In this document: piece by piece, positions 16,190 to 24,260 of the stretch
How positions within the stretch are numbered: the stretch's first letter is position 1
Layout of the letters: every line of letters begins with the position of its first letter
Assembly: GCA_902167985.1 (NCBI GenBank)
Contig: CABHNZ010000027.1
Location: 1-50,993, forward strand
DNA from: Shinella sp. UYSO24
GTDB lineage: Bacteria > Pseudomonadota > Alphaproteobacteria > Rhizobiales > Rhizobiaceae
Direction of reading: 5' to 3'
DNA: 50,993 bases
Notes under the pieces: generated by a model
What the model saw: only the letters and a program-made list of their open reading frames with translations
Database searches by the model: none
Told to the model about the DNA's origin: nothing
Translations under genes and position numbers: made by a program

Positions 16190-16752
16190 CCCCCATTCCC
16201 TCGCAAGCCCGAAAAGCCGCACGCCGATCGCGAGTTCCGGCGTGGATTCTGACCGCGGCAGCAATCGCCTGTGCTGGCATTGTGCTGGCGGGTTACTGCG
16301 GTGGTTTTCGGATCAACACGACCCCGAGCGAACCACTGGGCCTATGGCGGATCATGGCGCTCGACCGGCCAGCAGCGAAAGGCGATCTCGTCTTTGTCTG
16401 TATGCCGGAAAATGCCGGAAGCGCGATCGGGAAAGCGAGAGGTTATCTTCGGCCTGGATTGTGCCGTGACGGAGCCGGCCCGTTGATCAAAACGGTTGTG
16501 GCGGTTGCCGGAGAAAAGATCACCGTAGGCGGTTCCGTCGCCATCGATGGGATCGCGCTCGCCAATTCGCGGATCGTCAAACTCGATGGCAAAGGGCGGC
16601 AGCTGTCTGCCTATGCCGGTGGTGTCGTCCCCGACGGTCAGGTGTTCTTGCACTCGCCGTTCGCCGGCTCATGGGACAGTCGATATTTTGGCCCTGTCCC
16701 CGCATCGGGGATCCTCGGTCTCGCCCGCGAGGTGCTGACCTATGATCCGTGA
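16186..16752 (+). CDS. traF: Conjugal transfer signal peptidase-like protease TraF
   Basis: 188 residues, S26 family. One membrane span (about residues 21-40) is followed by NTTPSEPLGLWR, where the Ser is the expected nucleophile, and IKTVVAVAGEKI, where the Lys is the expected general base. A C-terminal GSWDSRYFGPVP matches the family box. In related systems TraF matures and cyclises the TrbC pilin, so it should act at the periplasmic face on the TrbC encoded at 44.5 kb. The ATG overlaps the traA stop (ATGA), and the end overlaps traB by 11 bases, indicating one operon. Intact although the gene upstream is broken. Confidence 0.9.
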   Translation: MTPIPSQARKAARRSRVPAWILTAAAIACAGIVLAGYCGGFRINTTPSEPLGLWRIMALDRPAAKGDLVFVCMPENAGSAIGKARGYLRPGLCRDGAGPLIKTVVAVAGEKITVGGSVAIDGIALANSRIVKLDGKGRQLSAYAGGVVPDGQVFLHSPFAGSWDSRYFGPVPASGILGLAREVLTYDP

Positions 16753-17908
16753 TCTGCATGTGCCTGCCGCGCTTGTCGGTGCCTCGGCGCTTGCAGGTTA
16801 TCTCGGCTGGAGCGGAAGCGCGCTGGCTCTGCCCGTCAGCGCCGCCTTCCCCTTTCTCTGGTCGCTTTCGGCGAGCCGCCGGACGGCCGCCGCGGTCTCA
16901 GCCGCCTATTTTCTCGCAGCGTCTCGCGGCCTGCCGCAGGGGGTCGCGGCCTTCTACCAGTCGGACATTCTACCCGGCCTGGGGCTTTGGCTCGTCGCAT
17001 CGCTCGGTTTCATCTTCGTCCACGCCTCCCTTTGGACGGGCAAGGTCGGATGGGCGCGGCCTATCCGCTATGTCCTGGCGATGGTGATCACAGCGATGCC
17101 GCCCTTCGGCATTCTCGGCTGGGCACATCCCATCACCGCGGCCGGCATTCTCTTTCCGGGATGGGGCTGGATTGGCCTCTTCCTGATGGCAGCCGGCCTT
17201 GCGGTCTTGACGACCCGATACCGGCCGGCTGCAGCCATAGCCTTTGGTGGCTTATGGCTCTCGTCCGCCGCGTGCTGGACGTCGACAAACCTAGATCGAG
17301 ACTGGCAGGGTGTCGACCTACAATTCGGCAATAGCCTCGGTCGGGACGTGTCGCTCGCGCGTTATCATGCGCTCGTTGCGACCATCTTGGCGCAGCGGTA
17401 CGCGGGCACTTCGGTGGTCGTCTTGCCAGAAAGCGCACTGGGCTTCTGGACGCCGACGACCGAGCGATGGTGGATCGACCAGCTGAAGGGCACCGGGACT
17501 TCTCTCGTCGCCGGCGCCGCCGTGGTGACTGGCACCGGCTATGACAACGTGCTCGTTCACGTGACGCCGGCAGGTGGTGAGGTTGTCTATCGCGAGCGCA
17601 TGCCGGTTCCCGGATCGATGTGGCAGCCATGGTCTCAGTTTACAGGTGGTGCAGGCGGTGCGCGGGCGCAGTTCTTCGCCAATCCGACCATCGACATGGA
17701 TGGGCGACGCGTCGCACCGCTCATCTGTTACGAGCAGTTGCTCGTCTGGCCGATCCTTCAGTCGATGCTGTTCGATCCGGATGTGATTGTCGCCGTCGGC
17801 AATGGCTGGTGGACGGCTGGCACCTCCATCATCGCCATTCAGCGCGCGAGCGTCGAAGCATGGGCCCGCCTCTTCGACAAACACTTGGTGATGTCCTTCA
17901 ATACCTGA
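16742..17908 (+). CDS. traB: Conjugal transfer protein TraB (nitrilase-superfamily membrane protein)
   Basis: 388 residues. The N-terminal half has about six hydrophobic segments. The C-terminal half resembles the carbon-nitrogen hydrolase fold: VVVLPESALGFW has the Glu position, YRERMPVPG follows the Lys position, and PLICYEQLL has the Cys position. This resembles apolipoprotein N-acyltransferase in layout. TraB of Ti-type plasmids raises transfer efficiency, but its substrate is not known to me. It overlaps traF and is followed by traH 14 bases later. The frame is intact across 1.17 kb, in contrast to traA. Confidence 0.88.
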   Translation: MIRDLHVPAALVGASALAGYLGWSGSALALPVSAAFPFLWSLSASRRTAAAVSAAYFLAASRGLPQGVAAFYQSDILPGLGLWLVASLGFIFVHASLWTGKVGWARPIRYVLAMVITAMPPFGILGWAHPITAAGILFPGWGWIGLFLMAAGLAVLTTRYRPAAAIAFGGLWLSSAACWTSTNLDRDWQGVDLQFGNSLGRDVSLARYHALVATILAQRYAGTSVVVLPESALGFWTPTTERWWIDQLKGTGTSLVAGAAVVTGTGYDNVLVHVTPAGGEVVYRERMPVPGSMWQPWSQFTGGAGGARAQFFANPTIDMDGRRVAPLICYEQLLVWPILQSMLFDPDVIVAVGNGWWTAGTSIIAIQRASVEAWARLFDKHLVMSFNT

Positions 17909-17922
17909 CGTGGAGACCCTCA

Positions 17923-18162
17923 ATGGACGCGGATTTGCTGAAAGAATGCGCCGATCCCTCACTCAGGCCGGCAGTGATCGAGCAGTTCATCGATCAGGCC
18001 GGATCGGCCGATCCTCTGGCGATCAGCGTGACGTCCGATGGCCGACGCATTCTCGTGCCGCGGCCCCGATCGCCCGAGGAAGCCATGGCGATTGTCCGCA
18101 ACTACGTGGGCAAGGCTGTCGTTCGCGTCGGTCTCACCCAATATCCGGCAGCGTCGGCGTGA
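17923..18162 (+). CDS. traH: Conjugal transfer protein TraH (Ti type)
   Basis: 79 residues: MDADLLKECADPSLRPAVIEQFIDQAG, DPLAISVTSDGRRILVPRP, and a terminal helix. Order traA-traF-traB-traH is that of Ti plasmids, and the protein fits the short TraH of that group in length and pattern. The ATG has TGGAGA about 8 bases upstream. Function is not established; it is soluble by composition. The next ORF starts within its stop codon. Confidence 0.75.
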   Translation: MDADLLKECADPSLRPAVIEQFIDQAGSADPLAISVTSDGRRILVPRPRSPEEAMAIVRNYVGKAVVRVGLTQYPAASA

Positions 18163-18593
18163 AGGACGTCTCGGAAATCGATGATGGACTCGTTGATCCC
18201 TGCTCAAATCTTCGTAATGGCACCGCCATGTTCGCAAAGATCATGCGGATCATCGCGCGTTGGTATGGGGACCCCAAGGAGGATGCCAAGCTCCCGCAGA
18301 TCTTCGATGATGCGGTCGTTTCGTGGCAAACGGGTGAGTTTCAGGGGATCGGGGTGTTTCAGGCGGAGGATCCCCAGCCGGTCGAGATGCGGCGCCTGGA
18401 AAAGCCCGACGGAGAGGAGCGGAAGACAACGGCGCCAGAAAAAGGCATTTCAGACGAGACGGCCACTATAGCAAGCGCGCCTGCAACAACATCGGCCGAC
18501 AGTCAGGATGCCAGCGATACTGCGCCGGAGAAGGCGGGTATACGGATCGATCTGACCGGGATCGGGGGGCGTGGTTCGTCGAAAAGTCCATAA
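18159..18593 (+). CDS. Hypothetical protein at the end of the traAFBH operon
   Basis: 144 residues from a GTG at 18159 that overlaps the traH stop (GTGA). An ATG at 18228 (MFAKIMRIIARWYGDPKED) is an alternative start. The N-terminal half looks folded (IMRIIARWYGDP, LPQIFDDAVVSWQTGEFQGIGVF). The second half is low-complexity, Glu-, Thr- and Ala-rich, with a final IRIDLTGIGGRG. I recognise no domain. The overlap with traH suggests co-translation in the transfer operon, so an accessory conjugation role is plausible but unproven. Confidence 0.6.
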   Translation: MKDVSEIDDGLVDPCSNLRNGTAMFAKIMRIIARWYGDPKEDAKLPQIFDDAVVSWQTGEFQGIGVFQAEDPQPVEMRRLEKPDGEERKTTAPEKGISDETATIASAPATTSADSQDASDTAPEKAGIRIDLTGIGGRGSSKSP

Positions 18594-18742
18594 CCAGCTC
18601 ATAGGCGGTGCGCTGCAGCCACCCAGCCTTTGCGCCAGATGCCCTTTGCCATCGTGACCGCATGTCGCGAAACTCTAGGTGTTCGAGGCCTGATATTAAA
18701 TCATATCTGACATATTGCATTCCATTAAAATTCAGATATAAC

Positions 18743-19975
18743 CTACAAGCTTTGCGCCGCATCCATTTCGTCGTTGACGAACGCAGCCTCATAGTCACGA
18801 GCACGCGCACCGGTAACACCAGCCTGCCTGAGGGCCCCACGCCAACCGCCCGATACGCGCTCTGCCATTGCTCGGATCGTCTCCCGTGCCTCTGTAGCGG
18901 AGATCTCGAAAAACTCGCAAGCTTCCAACGCAAGCCTGATAGATCGATCATGAGTTCCGCCTTCAAGGATTGCGGTCTCAAGATGCGGGTTGCGATCCGG
19001 TGCAGGGTTGACGTCGAATACAGGCGACAAGCGCCAGCGACCGGCTCCAACATAGAGGAAACCGTGGTTCTTGAGGTGATCATCCTTGTTGGACACAAGG
19101 ATTGTGAAGACAAGGCGCCGGTAAAGCTCACGGAAATCGGCGGCGGGGTCTGGTGAATAGGACCGCATGAAATCAACGATCTCGGTATAGGAACCTAACT
19201 CCTCCCCGGTCTTCCCAAGGGCTGTGCGCGCGGAGATATAAGGAATTCGCGCAGCTCTACGCCGATCGAACCGCTGGATCATGGCAACCGGGAACGGCGT
19301 CTCGGAAAGCTCGAGCCGAACAGCTGGGGTTCGGATGCCGCAAGCTTCAGCCAGTCTCAGGGTAGCGACCTCGACACGCTCGATAGGCTGCTGATCGTGG
19401 ACTGAGGTGAACTTTGCCAGCCATAGTGTATCACCGTCTTTGACGTTGGCTTTGGGACGAGCACCGCCGGAGCCACCAGCACCTGCGAGCGCCTGCATAT
19501 CTTGTGCCGAAATTTCCTGGCCTTGCTCGTAAGCGCGTGCAATCGCCGTGATCGCCTCCAGATCGACAAGGCGCGGGACGACGTCATCCGACTTCCCACG
19601 AATGATCCTGCCTTCATCATCCAGAAAGCGCAGGGCGCCCTGCCGGCAATTATCGTCAGAAAGTGTGAGATATTGGAATTCGCTGAGCCCATTGCCATAA
19701 GCGCGTTCGAGGAGCCTGCGCCCCCAACTGTCAGGTGCTGCGTCAGCGAAGACGCCGGCCAATGCATCTCGCATATTTCCGGGTTGTCCGGATCTGTGGA
19801 ATGGACCGGCTTCAAGCGAGAAATCCGGCTGAATGGCGAAGGCACGCGGGTTATCGAGCCAGATTGGATCGTAACCGAACGTGGAAAACTGGCGCGGCCC
19901 GGCATGGGAGAAGCGCAACTGTCCCACAGGCGTCAAGCTTTCGCCAAGCGCAACGCGAGCGGTGAAATCAACCAT
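18743..19975 (-). CDS. hipA: HipA-family serine/threonine kinase toxin
   Basis: 410 residues, close to the usual HipA length. An N-terminal HipA domain (residues 1-130) is followed by a Gly-rich loop AGGSGGARPKANV (165-177), the catalytic loop SNKDDHLKNHG (295-305; Asp and Asn positions retained) and DVNP (321-324) in the DFG position. HipA kinases phosphorylate aminoacyl-tRNA synthetases or related targets and slow growth. Its ATG overlaps the stop of the upstream antitoxin gene (ATGA at 19975). All kinase motifs are present and the frame is unbroken, so an active toxin is likely. Forward ORFs overlapping this gene are shadows. Confidence 0.88.
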   Translation of the reverse strand: MVDFTARVALGESLTPVGQLRFSHAGPRQFSTFGYDPIWLDNPRAFAIQPDFSLEAGPFHRSGQPGNMRDALAGVFADAAPDSWGRRLLERAYGNGLSEFQYLTLSDDNCRQGALRFLDDEGRIIRGKSDDVVPRLVDLEAITAIARAYEQGQEISAQDMQALAGAGGSGGARPKANVKDGDTLWLAKFTSVHDQQPIERVEVATLRLAEACGIRTPAVRLELSETPFPVAMIQRFDRRRAARIPYISARTALGKTGEELGSYTEIVDFMRSYSPDPAADFRELYRRLVFTILVSNKDDHLKNHGFLYVGAGRWRLSPVFDVNPAPDRNPHLETAILEGGTHDRSIRLALEACEFFEISATEARETIRAMAERVSGGWRGALRQAGVTGARARDYEAAFVNDEMDAAQSL

Positions 19976-20364
19976 CAGAACGACGCCCCGTCAGGATCAA
20001 CTGCATCCTCGCGTTTATGCTCGTCGTTCGACTGAGCCTTTTTCGATTGCAACCTCGTTGCAAACGAGCGTCCACGACGCGGAGCTTGCTCGGCACTCAA
20101 GGCCAGCCCTAGATCATCTTTGCGGATATCAATCAGATCTGCGAGCCTCTCGATCAGTCCCAGAACAACCAGCACCTCCGCCAGCGTACCGATAGCGACG
20201 CCGGGATCTCCCTTTTCAAGCCTGGCGATCGAACTTGCTGATGAGCCCGCACGCACCGCGAGGTCGGCAACGGTAATTCCGCGCCGGAGGCGAGCGAATC
20301 TGACATCCTTTCCCAGCTGAACCAAAGCTGACCTAGTCTTAGGCGACCCCATAGGAATATCCAT
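19975..20364 (-). CDS. hipB: HipB-like XRE-family antitoxin
   Basis: 129 residues. A helix-turn-helix occupies residues 12-70: LGKDVRFARLRRGITVADLAVRAGSSASSIARLEKG. It is followed by a helical dimerisation part and a basic, hydrophilic tail. HipB dimers bind their operator and neutralise HipA; gene order antitoxin then toxin with a 1-base overlap fits. The first ATG at 20364 lies inside the left arm of the putative operator, and a second ATG at 20352 is possible. Its promoter lies upstream, around 20375-20420, and should be autoregulated. Confidence 0.85.
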   Translation of the reverse strand: MDIPMGSPKTRSALVQLGKDVRFARLRRGITVADLAVRAGSSASSIARLEKGDPGVAIGTLAEVLVVLGLIERLADLIDIRKDDLGLALSAEQAPRRGRSFATRLQSKKAQSNDEHKREDAVDPDGASF

Positions 20365-20400
20365 ATTTGGTTAGATATCTTTCTTTACTATCCAAATATG
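20362..20400. promoter_or_regulatory. Inverted repeat operator of hipBA
   Basis: CATATTTGGTTAG (20362-20374) faces CTATCCAAATATG (20388-20400) with one mismatch and a 13-base spacer. It spans the start codon region and core promoter of hipB. The centre-to-centre distance of about 26 bases would place two half-sites on nearby helical faces, typical for XRE antitoxin binding. Confidence 0.6.
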
Positions 20401-20641
20401 ACCACTTATATGCCATGTCAAGGCGAGGTTAGCCAACGCACGCTATGCTAGGCCGGGACCTTCCGTGCGCAACATGTCGTCTGGTATCGCCAGTCCCATT
20501 ATCTCGGATTACGCGATTAAGAGGCTACAGTTCTTTTGAACTCCATCGTTTTCATGAGACATGCGATACAATATGGTAGCGAAATGGTTCGCTCAGCGCG
20601 AACCCGAGCGTAGTGATTAAGCTTTTGGAAGCGGAGAAAAC

Positions 20642-20929
20642 GTGACAGGAACCAAGATTGTCCTACGACCACTCATAGGACTGCTAAATGGACAGCCGAA
20701 CGACGTCATCGAAAAGATTGTCATTGACGAGATTAGGCTGCACCGTGCGCTTTCCGCAGAGGCTGACCTTCTTCAGGAAATGGTAGCGTCCGGCGGTCCA
20801 GATAACGCGGCGAACGAGTACGCTTACCTCTCCAAAATGATCGCCGTACATGCCCAGCACACCGCCCTATCAACACTGCTGGACATTCTTGGCTACATCC
20901 CAGATGTCCCCACAGACACCTCGCACTGA
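20642..20929 (+). CDS. traM: TraM-like anti-activator of TraR
   Basis: 95 residues from a GTG at 20642 preceded by GGAAGCGGAGAAAAC. The TraM pattern is clear: VLRPLIGLLNG near the start, a central helix (IVIDEIRLHRALSAEADLLQEM), and YLSKMIAVHAQHTALSTLLDILGYIP at the end. TraM binds TraR and prevents DNA binding until signal accumulates. It is convergent with traR, ending 2 bases from the traR stop, the same convergent arrangement as in Ti plasmids. Intact. Confidence 0.85.
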   Translation: MTGTKIVLRPLIGLLNGQPNDVIEKIVIDEIRLHRALSAEADLLQEMVASGGPDNAANEYAYLSKMIAVHAQHTALSTLLDILGYIPDVPTDTSH

Positions 20930-20931
20930 CT

Positions 20932-21633
20932 TCAGACGATTTTGAGAATTGTGGCTATACGGGCAGCCTGTACGATTGACGATGCCCCTAATTTGCCACG
21001 CGCGTCGAACAAATGTCGCTTCACCGTATGAGGTGAAAGACCGAGTAATCTTCCGATTGCGCGAGCGCTTTTGCCTTCCAAATTCCAGCGAAGACAGCGG
21101 TTCTGTTGTGTCGTCAACTGAACCGGCAGAGTCAGAACTGGATTGAGGTCGAGGCACGTTAACTTCGCATGGAGCTGCCCCACAGCCGACGCGGCGACCG
21201 CCGAATTGAAACTACAGGTCCGAGCAAACTCTGGATCTTTCGAGCTCAGCGTAAAAATCGCACGCTGGCTGTAGCCCGATCGGACAGGTATCGATATGCC
21301 AGACCGAATGCCGAACGCCGCAGCTTGGTCAGAATACTCTCGCAACCGGCGCTCGGCTTGACCAGTAAGCGGATTGGTCCAGAAGAATGCCTCCATCTCT
21401 GTCCGCGACCTGCGAAGAATGGGATCAACGCCTGCAAATCCCCTTTGACGATACAGCTCACGCCAATCAGATGGGAGATTGTTGATCCGCCTGGATAAGC
21501 TGCCTTCGACACTCACGTACGAGTACCAATCAAACCCTGCTTGGTCCGTGAGATAATCGAGGGTCTCCGTTGCAGCGTCCCTGTCAGTCGCAAGTGCGAT
21601 GTGTTCGATGAGATGTTCAAACCACTGATTCAA
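20932..21633 (-). CDS. traR: TraR-like LuxR-family quorum-sensing activator
   Basis: 233 residues. The N-terminal autoinducer-binding domain keeps Trp57, Tyr61, Asp70 and Trp85, the same positions used by Agrobacterium TraR to hold acyl-homoserine lactone; FGIRSGISIPV is also characteristic. The C-terminal LuxR helix-turn-helix (LTTQQNRCLRWNLEGKSARAIGRLLG, then SPHTVKRHLFDARGKLG) should bind palindromic tra boxes. The product should activate tra and trb operons when signal is present. No traI synthase is in the window, so the ligand may come from another replicon or neighbour. Intact, although many target genes are frameshifted. Confidence 0.88.
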   Translation of the reverse strand: MNQWFEHLIEHIALATDRDAATETLDYLTDQAGFDWYSYVSVEGSLSRRINNLPSDWRELYRQRGFAGVDPILRRSRTEMEAFFWTNPLTGQAERRLREYSDQAAAFGIRSGISIPVRSGYSQRAIFTLSSKDPEFARTCSFNSAVAASAVGQLHAKLTCLDLNPVLTLPVQLTTQQNRCLRWNLEGKSARAIGRLLGLSPHTVKRHLFDARGKLGASSIVQAARIATILKIV

Positions 21634-22131
21634 TGTGCCGTCCCCTTAACAATTTGCCGGAAGCTTACGCCAGCGGGAAAAGCCCGAGGGCGTGGAAAAT
21701 TTATTATGAGCTACAGTTGTGTTCATCAGGGATAGGTATACCGCGCGGGGCCGTCAACCCGCGAAATGTGACAGCCATGTGGTGGAAAAAGGACCAGACT
21801 GCGTTTAAAACGCTCTACTGATCTGCGTCTTCTGGTCGAATAAATTCCGCTTATAAAATCAGAGACTGTTCTATTTCTTTAGAGAAATTCTTACGAGTGC
21901 AACGAGAGATAGCGAGCAAGGCGGCGTAATGACGCACCGCGGTTTTTCGCCAAAAAGGGAGGAACGAAGACGTTCGATTCCCGCATATAGTGTTATTTTT
22001 TATCCGCAGTTGCCACCACTCAGGTCAAAGAGGCGGACCAGATCGCCGTGCGTGTTATGGAAAACACGCGTGCAACACCACGATGTGTCGCGCCTCGACG
22101 GCTTTGAGGTGCACCGTCTCAGGCTATTCGA
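21634..22131. other. 498-base gene-free interval between traR and the HEPN gene
   Basis: I find no supported gene. A short inverted repeat, GCGTGTT with AACACGC (22050-22069), lies just after the stop of the reverse-strand HEPN gene and could act as a weak terminator. AT-rich sequence at about 21830-21890 may hold the traR promoter, but no clear boxes were identified and no TAGCACAWGTGCTA palindrome is present. Confidence 0.3.
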
Positions 22132-23058
22132 TCACTGATCCGGTGGGCGGATAGTGTCGAGATGCCCACGGCAAACGTCATTGACAATTTCGATGAGGAC
22201 GGCAGCTCGTTCACCGAGCCAGGCAAGGGCCTCGTTACTGATCTCGTAATGCTTGGAATATCTTGCCTTCACGTAGGCCTCGTTCAAGGTGTTGAACCAG
22301 GCGCGATCACGATGTTGATCGCGTGGAAAGGCGTCGGCAAGCTTGCGATCCTGCTCTTCCGCGAGAGACCGCAACGTTTTGATGTTATGCGTGGGCGGCC
22401 CGTAATTCGTCAAAGTCAAAAGAACACACGAATATGCTTGCTCCAGAGCTTGGTGGAGATTGAAGGCACAGAGATTCCTCCAAATGTGCCCCGATCTCTC
22501 CGCTTTTTTGAGCTGAAAACGTGCGGTCTCAAGAAAAGCGGCAGCTTCCTCAAACCTCTGCTCGAAATGATCCTTCGCAACGCGAAACCGATCGGCGTCT
22601 GACAGGATACCTGGCTCTGGCAGAGGTTCGTCATCCAGTTCAAAGAGAACGATCCCCTCTTTCCGGATATCCGAGAAGAAATACTGCCCCTCCTTGAGGT
22701 ACGTATTCACCTCGCGTCGCGAATGCACAATGATGCTGACGGGCGTCTCGATCGACTTGTCATGCACAAACCGATCGATGGCTTTGTGCCAATAGGTCGC
22801 GACGTCAGCGAGCTTCCGATTATTCACGATGATCAGCAGATCGAAGTCGGATCGATATCCTTTCATCGTGAAGGGCTCATCGACCCACCCACCCTTTGCA
22901 TAAGAGCCGAAGAGGATGATCTTCAGGATACGGCCGCGCTTCTTGAAATCGGCCGTACCCTCTTTCAGGGCGTCCTCAAACTCCTCGCGAAGTACCTCAA
23001 GGACCCTCGTCAGCTCTCGCTGCTTTTGCACCGGCATATGATCGATGGATGACTTCAT
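22132..23058 (-). CDS. Nucleotidyltransferase (MNT) fused to HEPN domain
   Basis: 308 residues. The N-terminal minimal nucleotidyltransferase has GSYAKG (51-56) and the catalytic DFDLLI (71-76). The C-terminal HEPN domain covers about 155-300, including the helix FNLHQALEQAYS (199-210). In two-gene MNT/HEPN toxin-antitoxin pairs the MNT AMPylates the HEPN RNase to silence it; here both are one chain. The usual HEPN RNase motif (R then 4-6 residues then H) is not cleanly present: R194 and H202 are 7 apart. It could be a self-contained toxin-antitoxin or defence protein, or a resistance-type nucleotidyltransferase with a HEPN accessory domain. It stands alone in its orientation. Confidence 0.75.
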   Translation of the reverse strand: MKSSIDHMPVQKQRELTRVLEVLREEFEDALKEGTADFKKRGRILKIILFGSYAKGGWVDEPFTMKGYRSDFDLLIIVNNRKLADVATYWHKAIDRFVHDKSIETPVSIIVHSRREVNTYLKEGQYFFSDIRKEGIVLFELDDEPLPEPGILSDADRFRVAKDHFEQRFEEAAAFLETARFQLKKAERSGHIWRNLCAFNLHQALEQAYSCVLLTLTNYGPPTHNIKTLRSLAEEQDRKLADAFPRDQHRDRAWFNTLNEAYVKARYSKHYEISNEALAWLGERAAVLIEIVNDVCRGHLDTIRPPDQ

Positions 23059-23360
23059 GAATGGGAGGCAATCGCTTGTTAAGCCACGGGAAGATAACGC
23101 GTAAAATAATCTGACACGTCTTTTAGCACAGGCTGGACTCGCCGCAAAGACCTCGGCAGTTCATAGGGGCCGATTGGAATTCAAACGCCATTTGCGCGTT
23201 GCAATGCCTACCGCTCCGGGAATGCATTTGTCACGGACATGCTGCCGATAATTCACGCAAACTTGGCGGAGACTTTACCGCAATATCCGTGCTTCCCTGC
23301 AACCTTTCCCTGTATCCACCGGCGCCCACCTAGAGGCGCCTGAAAAATGCGGGGGCGGTC
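23059..23360. other. Intergenic region upstream of the kinase operon
   Basis: 302 bases with no ORF I can support. It should contain the promoter for the rightward kinase-PLP-ligase operon and that of the leftward HEPN gene. A GGCGCC...GGCGCC repeat at about 23321-23341 lies just before the kinase start and could fold in the mRNA leader. No recognised operator was found. Confidence 0.3.
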
Positions 23361-24245
23361 ATGTGCAATCCTTCGACAATGGGAACGGCGATCGCTCATC
23401 ACGGTGAACTGATCCAGGGGATGTTCGAAGATAGTTCGGGGCAACTCCGGCGGGGGTTGTTATCCCTACCATGCCCCGCCCTCACCTCGATCGCAACGTT
23501 CCATCCAAAGGCCGGACCTGCTCTCACCATAGCGCCCACCACCTGCGAGAAAGCGCGCCGTGCGGGTGAGCTCGCGTTGCAACTTGTCTCGCCGCGTTCT
23601 CCCGGCGGCCATCTCCAGATCGCCACCAATATCCCTATCGGTCAGGGCCTGGGGTCATCAACAGCAGACGTTCTGTCGAGCATACAGGCGATCCTCCGCT
23701 TCTTTCGAGCAAGACTGTCGCACGAGGCAATCATGCAGATTGCGGTCGCGGCAGAAACGGCGAGCGATTCAACCCTCTTCACGCAACAGGCCGTTTTGTT
23801 TGCACAGCGAGACGGAGAGGTCATCGAAGCCTTTCGGAAATCATTGCCTCGGATATCCATCGTCAGCGTCAACTGCGCTCCGGATACCGAGATCTCCACC
23901 CTCGATTTCCGTCCTGCCGAGTATCGGCCCGAAGAGATCGAGGCCTTTCGGCCATTGTGGAGCCTGCTTCGTGTCGCGATCAACTCCGGCGATCTGCGTG
24001 CGCTCGGGCGTGTTGCGACAGCAAGTGCCATGATCAATCAGCGCTTCCTGCCGAAGCGCGATTTAGATCAAATCCAAGCGATAGCAGACAGCTGCGGTGC
24101 GGTTGGCATTCAGGTCGCCCATAGCGGGACTGTGGCCGGCATTCTCTTCGATCCAGAGGATCACGACTGTACATCGAACATGCATCTTGCAGTCTCTCGG
24201 GTCGCAGCGATGGGCCTTCCCTGTCGCATGTTCGGTGTTCAATAA
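23361..24245 (+). CDS. GHMP kinase, PduX-like (putative L-threonine/amino-acid kinase)
   Basis: 294 residues; ATG preceded by GCGGGGGCGG. GHMP features in order: the N-terminal HHGELIQGMF (13-22), which parallels the GELVQG segment of PduX kinases; the ATP loop PIGQGLGSSTAD (92-103); and the C-terminal AHSGTVAGILFDP (about 251-263). PduX phosphorylates L-threonine for cobamide assembly, but no cobalamin gene is nearby. The next gene is a PLP enzyme of the class that displaces O-phosphate or O-acyl groups. I infer that this kinase activates a hydroxy-amino acid (threonine, serine or homoserine) as leaving-group substrate for its neighbour. The intergenic gap is 15 bases, so an operon is likely. 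The substrate remains unknown. Confidence 0.75.
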   Translation: MCNPSTMGTAIAHHGELIQGMFEDSSGQLRRGLLSLPCPALTSIATFHPKAGPALTIAPTTCEKARRAGELALQLVSPRSPGGHLQIATNIPIGQGLGSSTADVLSSIQAILRFFRARLSHEAIMQIAVAAETASDSTLFTQQAVLFAQRDGEVIEAFRKSLPRISIVSVNCAPDTEISTLDFRPAEYRPEEIEAFRPLWSLLRVAINSGDLRALGRVATASAMINQRFLPKRDLDQIQAIADSCGAVGIQVAHSGTVAGILFDPEDHDCTSNMHLAVSRVAAMGLPCRMFGVQ

Positions 24246-24260
24246 GGCGAGATAGTCCCA

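Noticed and set aside
18608..19156. A 182-codon forward ORF opposite hipA
   Set aside because: It lies fully antisense to an intact kinase gene with clear motifs and has no ribosome site or family pattern.
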